NCBI GenBank assembly: GCA_001051155.2
Contig: JYIP02000007.1
Span: 3,350,342 to 3,414,341, forward strand
DNA: 64,000 nt
Direction: 5' to 3'
DNA from: Chrysoporthe austroafricana
Taxonomy: Eukaryota > Ascomycota > Sordariomycetes > Diaporthales > Cryphonectriaceae
Shown here: positions 22,968 to 32,429 of the stretch, piece after piece
Numbering within the stretch: the first letter of the stretch is position 1
Layout: each line of letters starts with the position of its first letter
The notes under the pieces: generated by a model
What the model was told of the DNA's origin: nothing
Databases searched by the model: none
Seen by the model: the letters and a program-made list of their open reading frames with translations, nothing else
Made by a program: the position numbers and the translations under genes

Positions 22968-24412
22968 TTTCGATATCGCTCTTTTCGCCTGCAGCATCCC
23001 TATTGCGATTAACTTCCATTTGAGCCTTCTTGATAGCCTCGATCGTAATGAACTTCGAATTCGGATTAGTATTTACCTTCCTCTTCTTGGACGGCTTCCT
23101 GGCCGCCTCTTGAGCCTCGAAGATCTGAATCTTTCGCTGGTCCCTCGCCTGAACTAAGTCCCTTTCCTCCCACCCCTTGACCATCTTTCTGAAGAGCAAT
23201 CGGCTTACTGGCGTAGGTTCTATCAGCTTCTAAATCTCGCGAACCTGGGCCCTCAACTCCGTAGTCTTCCTAGGGGCCGAATATTTATCTGGCTGGCTCG
23301 AAATTGCTGGAATGTCTTCTCCCAGGGCTGGCGAGTATGCCCAGGCTAATATTGACTGGCTGGGAGGTTGTTTGCTGGCGCTCAAGACCACGAGAGGGTT
23401 CATTATCGGCTTCGCTACAGAGACTGGCCATAGACCAGTTGCCTTCTACCCTGATCGAATATTTTGCCTTGATAAGCCTTCGGTACGGGCCTGGCAATAG
23501 TTCTCGAGGAATATTCGTTTGCCAGCCACGCTATTATCGGTCCAATCCAGCAAGCCGACCTTCCTTCTATATGCATTCTTAAGGACGCAAAGACCCTTAA
23601 ATCAAGAGGCTGAAGAACGTGTGAGGTATGGGGAGGTAAGTAAATTAGCCGAATTTTATTCTGGAAACAAAGCCATATAAACTCTTCAGTTGTATGGCTG
23701 CCGTAGCAGTAAAATGCCAGGTTTTGAAAGGTTCCATATCGAGAGGAAACCATTGCTGCTGGACCGTTTTCCCTTTATATATTACTAAAGGGGGTAGGTA
23801 GTTGCTTTCAGCCGATATACATTCGAGAAACGAAGTCCAAGTACGTAAGCCGGGCTGTTTTCTCTGGATTGAACGGCTCTGAGAGCTTCCGAGAATTAAG
23901 CTATTTTCCCTTTGGCCTTCCCTTATTCCTGCTTCGTCCATATTCCACCTGTTGGCTGGTTTTATCAGGCTAATTTCTGGCTGGTTCGAGAGCTGAAACC
24001 AAGGCTGGATTACCTCTGTTATAGCTCCATTTATTCGAGCTGAAGAGATCCGTCTGGCCCTTAGGGTTTTGAGGATCGGATTGCGCCGTATAAAGCTTGC
24101 TAGCCAATTTTTCCCTAAAGGCTGAAAGTCGCCATTGATCGTAAGGATTCGTTAAGCAAAAGCTTTTAACTCTTGATAGGTCGGAGCAAAGCCTATAGCA
24201 GCCTGACTAACAGCCCAGAGGGCTAATTCTCTTTCCTGAACGGCAGAGAGCCTCTGGTTTGTTTCGTAAGTTATTGCTCTGGACTGGGTCCCTAGAAGGC
24301 GTTGCTGAAGAGTAGTCCTTGGAATACCGGATTGGGAGGAGGCGGTTCGCTGAGATACGCCAGCCCTAACCGCAATAATGGCCCGCTGGACGTCATCTTC
24401 GGTATAAGGCAT
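22968..24412 (-). pseudogene. Fot1-like transposase, frameshifted with a deleted catalytic core
   Basis: It starts at 24412 with MPYTEDDVQRAIIAVRAGVS (helix-turn-helix). The frame has one stop (about 24150) and continues through NMDEAGIREGQ (first catalytic Asp, 23941) and PLVIYKGKTVQQQWFPLD to TWHFTAT. Here about 110 bp is missing compared with the sister element, taking away the residues before GSHTTEEFIWLCFQN, including the second catalytic Asp, and shifting the frame. PPHTSHVLQPLDLRVFASLR follows, then another 1-base shift near 23575, then YRRKVGLLDWTDNS and the basic C-terminus (ARKPSKKRKVNTNPNSKFIT). The C-terminal end is cut at 22968. The open frame to 22942 reads into foreign DNA. Confidence 0.75.
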
Positions 24413-24518
24413 CTTTGGTCGCTAATAGAGGTATTCTGAAAGAATAAAGATTTTTCGATAAGAAATGGTTGAGAAACAAAGGAGTGTTTAAGGGGTAATG
24501 GAATAGCGGTATGGGTGG

Positions 24519-24573
24519 CGGGGGTGGCCCGTCAGGGGGGGTGGCCCGTCAGGGGGGGTGGCCCGTAAGGGGG
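24519..24573. repeat. Subterminal tandem repeat of the Fot1-like element
   Basis: Three copies of about 18-19 bp with the core GGTGGCCCGT(C/A)AGGGG, very G-rich on the plus strand. They lie about 10 bp inside the transposon end. The first element has only single, degenerate GGCCACC motifs in the same place. Confidence 0.7.
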
Positions 24574-24585
24574 TGTGGCGACTTA

Positions 24586-24950
24586 CTGGAAATCCAACTC
24601 TGTCGGGGAAGAGGGCAACTTCCGTTTCCTCAATCACGCCTCGTATCTGGACGATGGATGGCAGCCGTTGAAGCGCTTCAAGATATCCGGGACGGGATGA
24701 AGATTACGATTTTTTATGGAACGAGGACGCGTTTACCTTGTTCGGTCTGTACGGATATTTCGACGCGGAATAGCACAACCTCTTTGGTGGTTTGAAAGCC
24801 CAAAACATCGGGTGATTCACCAGCAAGTATCATCCGTGCTTGCTTGAGTTACAAGGTCGTAGAAGTATTCGGCGTAACGGGACCGTTTCTTTCTCAAGAC
24901 GAGAGATAAGATGCTATCATTCAGCCTTTACGGAATTATATGCATTAGCA
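24586..24950. other. Low-AT unique fragment, possible SET-domain gene relic
   Basis: About 360 bp of balanced base composition, starting right at the transposon target site. One plus frame reads VEALQDIRDGMKITIFYGTR (about 24667-24725), similar to the end of SET methyltransferase domains (A.RDI..GEEIT.FYG). Another frame just upstream reads GNFRFLNHASYL, where SET domains have a F.NH motif. The two are in different frames, so if real it is a broken fragment. Short motifs like these could be chance. Confidence 0.25.
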
Positions 24951-26935
24951 TGTAACCCTTTGGAACTTCTATAATTACTCTGATTATTTCTTTGAGATAG
25001 GCAAATTATAAGCATCGTAACGTTTTTATTTCCGGTAAATAGTTTATATTTTGAAGCAAAATAGATTAGAATTCAATCTTTTGCTAAAGGAATATTGCTA
25101 TAATATCTCAATTTAAATCAATATCTTCAATAGCTTATAAGTAGCCAAGATAGCTTTCCGAAAACGGCAAGGTTGAATATATATTACCTATTTCCTGCAT
25201 ACCGGGCATATCATAATTGCCTCCCTTTCTTGCAAAATACTTTCCCACAAATAGTAATACTTACGATACGTATCGTATCCTATATATCCTTATCAGTATA
25301 TTCATCCCCTTTCCCTAAGGCTTTTGCGAAACTTATTATACTCAAAGAGAGGGAGAATATCGCAGTCTAAACAGATTGGATAGCGAAAGTCGAATACTCT
25401 TCTCAAACTTTGCGAACCTCGTTCCGGGTACTTTGCATAAGAGCGTATGCTGCCCGCCTCTATTAAGCCAATATAGCATTATCCAATTACTTATGCATTT
25501 GATAAATATAAGTCCGAAAAGAGATTCTATAACCCCTTATATAATAATATTTCTCGAAATGAAAGACTTTGACCTTGTTCAAGACTGTAGGGCAGTTGCT
25601 ATACTGCATTACTTCTTTTATCAAATCCCAGATCTCAATCTTCTCTCTTTGCCGTTAGGATTTCGGCTTTCGTTTTGTCGACTTTAAAACTCTGCCTTGG
25701 GTTTGCAGTATCTTATAACATAACCGGATGCCGAAAAAGTGCTCAATTATTGAAAAATTATTACCGCTTTCAGTAGTCGGTAGCAAAGGCATATTTGGTC
25801 TATCTCGGTAAGCGGCGTTTTGGCAGAAAAGAAAGAAGCATTGGAAAAAGAGGAAGCATGAATGCACGACAAATATAAGGGGCATAGCAGCCTTTTAAGC
25901 TAGACAGTTCTAGCTACGTACTTATGCTGCAATACGTATATATAAATTATGCTTTTCAGGGCCGCTATTATAATTCCGGTAGCCTATATAGATCGGTAAG
26001 TGCTTTATTTATAAAGCATGCTCAAGCGAAATATATTATCTTTTTGCGTTCCAATACCGGATCCGAAGTAGTAATGTAGTTGTGCATGCTCTGCCCGTTT
26101 ATTGAGCTATACCGTCTGGAGCTTCTCTGGGAACGTTCTCTAACCCTTCTCGTAATTTCGGTAGCCTCTGATGCCCGTACTACTAGCCGATAAATCTATA
26201 CAATCCGCGGTCTTTCGATCCGCGCTATATATCAATACTAAAGCCGTCTCTAATGTATCCAGGTATGTCTATCGATAAAGAAGAGCGTATCAAAAATCTT
26301 TCACGGTGGATCACTACATTATTGAGCGGTGCTGCTATTGGAAGCCTTATTGACCGTACGTATCTCTTCGTAACTATATAGATATTTGTATCTGATTATC
26401 TTTAAGGCTTTCTTTACGGTTAAACAATACAAAGAAATAGCAGTATGGCCTTTTATCGTCCCCAACTTCCATCCCAGGCTCCTGGCGCGCGCGTTCCCAG
26501 TCGAGAATATCAACCCGAAATTCATCCAAAGAGGGCGAGCTTATACGCCACTCTTTCGTCCTCTATTAGGTAACTTCTTAATTACTCATTTTATGGGTTC
26601 CAGAGAATGCAATCGCTTAATCCTAGCATATATTACCGGTTCCAAATTTATAGATAAAGCCGACTAGGAAATGCTCTTATTTATTGCAAGATGACTGGTT
26701 TCCGATCAGACGCTATCGGCTTTGGTATATAAAATTCAATTACGGTAACAAAAGATAGATTTCTTTTATAGCAATCGATTTAGCATGCCTTTACTAATTT
26801 CGCCCAATAATTACTTTGGAAAATGCATTGCGTATAGAAAGCCTAATAATACGCGCTTAGCAAAATATCGAAAATAGATAGGTTTTAAGCTTTTAAGGAT
26901 ATTTCCAATAGAAACTTTTCAATACAGCATAGCTA
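24951..26935. other. Moderately AT-rich region without a recognised gene
   Basis: Several frames of 60-100 codons occur on both strands, but none looks like a known family and none has a clear start context or splice pattern. Around 26447 a plus frame begins ATGGCCTTTTATCGTCCCCA with good base composition and runs to TAG at 26570, followed by a GT…AG-like stretch. This could be the first exon of the decayed gene that follows. 24951-25400 and 25900-26300 contain nothing I can name. Confidence 0.3.
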
Positions 26936-28560
26936 TTGAAAATCGAAAAGATAGTAGCTGCCAATCTCTTTTTCCTAAAAGGGAAGCTTTATCGGTTTTC
27001 GGGAAACTTTCAATCCTTGCAAAACTGCTTACAGCTGCTTACAGACCAATACTTGCTACCGCTATATCTATTCCGGGCTAAGCTATACTTTGCCGCAATT
27101 TGCGGAAAATTCGGGCAATAGGAAAAAAGAAAATAAATATTAATATTAACAAACCATATTATTTCGTTTCCGAATTAGCTTATACGGCTAATGCAAGCAA
27201 AGCTATATTTATTTTAGCTTTTAGCAAATAGCATAAACGATAAAATGGGAAGCGATATTAATAACTTTCGCAATCTTTTCAATATCTATACGCAAGCAAA
27301 TTTAGAGTTTAAAGCGAAACTTTTTCGGAAAAACTTCTTTCGTTATTATATAAGATTAGCAATATTTGCGTATTTGAAAAGCCGAACCGGAAATCAGATT
27401 AATCTTACTAACGCATTCGGTTTCTAGCAAATAGCAAAAACCGCTTGCCAAGCATATCTAATTTCCAAAAAAAGCTTTCTCGATTTAATATGCTATTTGG
27501 AATTTGCAGAAATCCAGTTACGATAAACAAATCTTATTACGGATAAGTATTTTGAAAGCATAATTAAAATTAAAGATTAGCTAAAAGCTAAGAAGCTGCA
27601 ATATCGTTTTATAATTGTAAATCTAAGCATTCGTTAAGCTAATTTCCTGAATAATTGGATTGAAGCTTATAAGCGTAATCGAATATTATGCAAATAAACG
27701 GAATATATTAGCTACGGCTATTTAGGAAATTAAGCAAAAGCGAGATACGGAAATATTTTTAAGGATAGTTAAATAGCTTGGATTAGCTATTTATGCATAC
27801 TGGTTTTAATATAAAGTAAACTTATTATTTACGCGCTTATTTAGGGGCGGCGGCCGATAGAAATAAGCAAATCTTTATTGCATAAGCCGATATTATTATA
27901 TGCGATTATTAATAATATCTTGAACCGGGTAGCCGAAAAGCTATTATCGAAATCTGAAAGCGAAATTAAGCTGCTTACGCCCGTAATGAAATTCCCGTTT
28001 AAAGCCTTATTATCCGGTATTTAGTATATACGATATTATTATCTATTATACGAGAAATAATCGGATTTACAAAAATATATTAATAATAAATATCGTTCCA
28101 AGCGGTTATTTCTATATGCATTTTCTTTCGTTAGCTATATGCGCAATTTTGCAAAGAAATCCAATTGAAAACGCTATATTCTTTATTATTATCTTTATCT
28201 GAATTATTATTGTTATTCGTAATGCTATTCCGAATTCAATTATAAAAATATGCTTTCAAACTATTTGCATAAATATTATACCAATAAGGTTCCAAACGAG
28301 AATTATATCCAGGATATGCTAATTTCTTATCGGATTGATAGAAGAAATCCTCTTTAGTATATAATTTGCTTTAATGCCGGCTATAAGGAATTTAAGAGCC
28401 GTAATGCTTTAAGAGAATGAATTAACTATATAGGTTATTATATAAATAAGAATAAAATGCTCGAAATCAATATAAATAATTTACTAGCCAAATAAGCTAT
28501 CGTTAAAAGCATTATTAAGCTAATTGAAAATAGTAATTATAAATTAAAAATATTATTAAA
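26936..28560 (+). pseudogene. Long decayed coding frame, family not recognised
   Basis: One plus-strand frame stays coherent for about 540 codons, interrupted by TAG/TAA and two TGA, all explainable as mutated Trp or Gln codons. Readable stretches include INNFRNLFNIYTQANLEFKA, RTGNQINLTNAFGF, YRFIIVNLSIR, NFLNNWIEAYKRNRILC, SFVSYMRNFAKKSN and SEFNYKNMLSNYLHKYYTNK. The last part has spaced Cys/His/Tyr residues (CYSEF…LHKYY, then ICFNAGYKEFKSRNALRE) resembling decayed C2H2 zinc fingers. I considered tyrosine recombinases (DUF3435) but see no catalytic Arg/Tyr motif. It could be a transposon protein or a repeated host gene, since RIP acts on duplicated DNA. Confidence 0.45.
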
Positions 28561-31195
28561 TTAAAAACAGTAATTATAAATTAAGGAATATTATATGCAA
28601 ATATTATAAATTATATATATTATATAGCCCGTAAATGCTTATAATAATTATATACTAAACCTTTAATTCTTATTATATTTAATACTTAATAATAAGGATT
28701 AGATATATATATAGCACTTTAATTCGAAAGATTACTTGCTTTATTTTATCAATATAAATATTTCTTGAATATATAATGATTATTAGCAATAAAGCTATTC
28801 AGTTATAAGAAATTAAATACTTAAATTGAAAAGCAAATTATAAAATTTATTTAATTATAAGAAATAATCCAGTTTCATATATTTACTTTTTCAGTATTGG
28901 CCCGTAAATGCCTTTATATATCCGGTAAGGTTGCCAAAAACAATTCCTGCTAAGCATTCCTTATTTCCTGCTTAAATAATCTTAAGCCCTTGCATACTTT
29001 ATATAAAATAGCCTTTTTCTGGATAACTTATTAATAATAATTCGTAAAGCGTATTAGACCGTTTATGCAAGCAGAACCTTACGCTATACAAATATATCGT
29101 AAATTACCCGTAATTATATAAGGATGCCGGGCTTAAACTAACGTATTCGCAAGATAATATAGCGCTTATTGCCTTTTTCCTAATATATTCAATATCCGCT
29201 TATCCTGCCGCTTAACGTCCGGTTTAGAAGACTTGCTATTGCTAACGCGCTCAGTTGCGGGGCAAAGCGGTCCAAGGCAGCAGAAAGCCGCTATTCGTAT
29301 AAAGCCGTTCGTATAAAACCGAACTTTTCGCTATTATCCCGGTTTTCAGCTATATTCCTAATTCCCGGCTATTATCCCTTTCGGCCATCCGGCTTGCATT
29401 CCTATTATTTCGCCGCGATATTAAGCATCGTAAGGGCTTGCAAATCGAAATCTTATACCTTTCAAATCTAAAATTATAAGATTCTTTCCTTTCTTGAATA
29501 TATTAAAAACCAAAAAGCTTTGAATATTAATTCTGCCAAAATTATATCGGCATAATACGGCTATAATACTAATATTTTTAGCGCTAATATTAGCTTCTTT
29601 TAATAGGGTTAAAATCGCATAAAAAAATAGTAAATGCTAATCTATAATGCTAAGCTTTAATAAGCTATTATTATTTATAAGTTATTCTAACTATTTTTAT
29701 AATAATATCTATATAGCTTATACCCGCTTATTTTTATCTGGCTAGTTAATATAATCTAAATAGTTTAATCGCATATTAGGCTAATAATAATACAATTGGG
29801 CTAGTAAGCTGCTTATTCCTTATATCCGTAACTGCTATATATATAAGACTTTGCTTAAATAAACGATTTTATTAAGACTAAACTTTTTTGCAATTAGCCG
29901 GCTGCAAAGCGTATTCTTTTAGCTTTTATTTCGAATTATAATTCGCCCCGAAATTATTGCCAAACCGAAACCTTTCGCAGTATTTACCGAGAGCTAAAGC
30001 TATATAAAACGATATTACTAATAGATAAACTTCCGATATAACTTCCGTACGAAACCAAAGCTCTAAGAAAGCTACCTCTAAGCAGCAAAACCGTTTCGAG
30101 CTATCTGAAATATCGCCCGTACGATCCTAATATGCAAAGTATATTAAGCAAAAGCAAAAGATCGTATCGTAATAACGCGGCTATTTAAATAGCCGTATAT
30201 AATATTTATGCATAAGAATTATACTAGTAAAGCCTTACGAACTGATAATATATAACGAATATCGTTAATCGTTAAACTGAAATATTCAGTACTATCGGTC
30301 TTAATCGAATACTTATCCTTTAAAGCGGTTGAATGCTATAATATAAATATATATATAGATAGCCGGAAGCAATCGCTTTCTTTTGCATTCCTTTACCGTT
30401 CTCTTGCAATACGCAATTTAGACTTTTCAATATAACTGCTATCGTTAATTATATCCGCTATAACGATTTACTTTTATTTGGGAAAGCGAATATCTCTTAT
30501 TAAGTTTGTATTTATTTACTTTTATTTAGTTTATAAGGCTAACCCGCTATGCGTTTATATAAGTTCCGTCTATTAATAGTATTATTAGCGGCTTTATTCG
30601 CAATATCTTCTTTAAATACGGGGATTATATGCTTTTCTATCTTTATTTCCAGTATCGCTATTATAGCGTCAGCGCGGACGAAGCTATTATTAAAGTTAAA
30701 AGTACCGCGCATTTGATAAATAAATAGGCTATAAAAGATATTATATTTTTTGGGAACGAGATTGTTTTAATAATTTAAATAATTTCCGGTAATAAAATAT
30801 TTCCAATAGAGTATAGCATTATCTTTGCTGCATATATTATCTTTTAGCATTTTCTTATTATATTATCTTCTGATTTCAGATCTCTTTATTTAGGACTGCT
30901 ATATTTAGCCTTACGCCCGCCTTCCTTACAAAGCTAGTTTTTATTCTTATTTCGAATAAATATAGCGGTTTATTCGGTATCGATATTATTGCCAAAACTA
31001 TATAATCCGAAATAAAAATTAATAATGCAAGCATTATTATATTTACCGATAATAGCGGCGGTTATAATAAAGATAAATTTATCCTTATTGTATTCGCATT
31101 TAATAAAAAGCCCGATTTCAAAATATACGGCAAATATAAAAAAGATTATAAACATTCTTCCAAGCCCGATAATAAGTAAGAACATATAGGCCTGG
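28561..31195. other. AT-rich region, no gene recognised
   Basis: Contains a very AT-rich part (28560-28900) and a more mixed part (29190-31190) with short frames only, for example 30970-31185 on the minus strand. A repeated AGAGCGGTGCCAAG-like motif appears only where the next LTR begins. Nothing matches a family I know. The right end is the CTAAG target duplicate of the next element. Confidence 0.3.
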
Positions 31196-31200
31196 CTAAG

Positions 31201-31696
31201 TGTTATGAACGCTGCAGCAAATCCTAAAATATACTGTAAAGTTAAAGGGTTTATGCTAATAAGAGCGGTGCCAAGTACGGCCTTAAATATTAGGACGGGT
31301 TCGCTAAGTATTGCAATATTTATAAGCCAATATAGCTATTAATAATAAGGTCTGATTAATACTTAAATTGATAATTGCTAAGCTATTTATTAATTTATTT
31401 AATCGGAAGATGCTTATCCCTTATATAACTTTCCTTTCTTTCATGCTATTACTGGGATCGCTAGCAAGTATAGCGATCCATAGTATAATACTGTCGCTAA
31501 GATCGCTAGCGAATATAGCAATCCATAATATAATGCTATCGCTAGGATCGCTAGCAAGTATAGCGATTTATAGTATAATTAACCCTAACCTTTAATTACA
31601 TAATTGCGCGGGTTAATATTCTTTTAGTAGTCCGTACCGGGGTTCCATTTATTTCTAGCATCCTGTTAGCTCGTAATATTATATTAGTTTATAATA
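31201..31696 (-). repeat. Chromovirus 3' LTR
   Basis: 496 bp from TGTTATGAACGC to GTTTATAATA (family TGTTAT…ATAACA). It contains a 45-bp tandem repeat (31455-31579), the sequence AACCCTAACCTTTAATTAC and, inside, GCGGGTTAATATTC. Confidence 0.85.
31455..31579. repeat. 45-bp tandem repeat in the LTR (2.8 units)
   Basis: Units begin GGATCGCTAGCAAGTATAGC. Each has an inverted repeat ATCGCT…AGCGAT around a short spacer. The same array, in a slightly mutated form, occurs at 38427-38551 in the partner LTR. Other LTRs in the window have unrelated blocks in this position. Confidence 0.75.
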
Positions 31697-31711
31697 TTAT
31701 CTTTTTCTTGT
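31697..31711 (-). promoter_or_regulatory. Polypurine tract next to the 3' LTR
   Basis: The minus strand reads CAAGAAAAAGATAA immediately before the LTR. The equivalent in the element at 9302 is AAAAGGGGGGATAA, and at 2901 GGAAAGGGATAA. This is the primer site for plus-strand DNA synthesis. Confidence 0.6.
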
Positions 31712-31786
31712 AAACTTTTTCGTTCCGAAAGTTTCCCTGTAAGTAGTCCTTGTTCCTGCATCTCGTATTATGCTTTCCTGATCGAG

Positions 31787-32371
31787 ATGTCGTCCAGAGT
31801 TAGTAGTTTTCGAGTATCCAAACTTCGTTCTGATCGTCCGTCTTCTGATAAGAAGAACCAGAAAGCTTCTTTTCTTGCTTCTATTTTATCTAACGCAATC
31901 GTTATGCGTCCTTGCTCTTATTGCAATAGTCGGGGATTCAAGTTTTGTAATGTTTCTTTACGAGATTCTTTTCGTTATGCCGAATATATTAGGCTGAACC
32001 GGCTTAAATGCGACGTTCTGGAGCTTACCAACTCGGCTAAGCTTCTTCTTGCATTTTCGCAGCATTAATATCTCGAGGACGAGATCGAAAATCTGGAATT
32101 AAAACTATTCCGTTTTCGTTAGCAGAAGAGGATATGGCAAGAACGTATGGCGCGCGCGTTCCGCCGGGGTTTGTCCAATTTGGAAGATTTGGAATATCTG
32201 AAAGCCGAGAAGGCCGAAAAGGAACGTTGCAAAGCCGAGATGGAAAGTCGGGCTGCGGAATTTTTGGTTCCCGAAAGTCCTTTTCCTGAAGATTTCGATC
32301 TGGATGCTGCTTTACAGCAATTTGGTTCGGAATTTGACTGGCTTATATTGGATTTGGAATTTGAATTTTAA
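31787..32371 (+). pseudogene. Chromovirus accessory gene, copy 3 (best preserved)
   Basis: The frame opens at ATG 31787 and ends at TAA 32369-32371. It is 194 codons long and interrupted by only two stops (TAA 32066-32068 and TAG near 32120), both at probable Gln codons. The order is a basic, Ser-rich N-terminus; a cysteine cluster PCSYCNSRGFKFCN near 31906-31950, then YAEYIRLNRLKCD (Tyr where Cys is expected); a coiled coil (LEDEIENLELKLFRF); the conserved block LSNLEDLEYLKAEKAEKE; and an acidic, hydrophobic tail LVPESPFPEDFDLDAALQQF. It lies on the strand opposite to pol, starts about 90 bp inside the 3' LTR, and converges on pol with about 60-90 bp between the ends. Homologues are at 3428 and 9830. 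A nucleic-acid-binding or regulatory role fits, but no function is shown. Confidence 0.7.
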
Positions 32372-32429
32372 AGTACGGTTAGTTTTTCTGGTACCGGTTA
32401 TTTTTCTTAAACCTGGTAAGTAGTTTTTT

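Larger units (their letters stand above)
22968..24583 (-). mobile_element. Second Fot1-like transposon, truncated, little RIP
   Basis: Minus-strand element whose 5' end (24583) has AGTCGC as in the element at 19629, next to TA (24584-24585). The opposite end is missing: the sequence runs straight into chromovirus RT at 22967. GC content is far higher than in the surrounding DNA and only a few stops are present, so it arrived later or escaped RIP. Three near-identical units of GGTGGCCCGTCAGGGGG (about 24522-24573) form a subterminal repeat, typically where transposase binds. Confidence 0.75.

Noticed and set aside
23304..23582. 92-codon plus-strand frame
   Set aside because: It is antisense to the conserved C-terminal part of the Fot1-like transposase.
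26936..28560. Tyrosine-recombinase (DUF3435, Starship captain) gene
   Set aside because: C2H2-like C-terminal spacing raised the idea, but I could not see the catalytic Arg…His-x-x-Arg…Tyr pattern.
31449..31600. Short regular repeats that might suggest a CRISPR array
   Set aside because: Units are directly adjacent with no unique spacers, lie inside an LTR, and recur identically in the partner LTR at 38421-38551.
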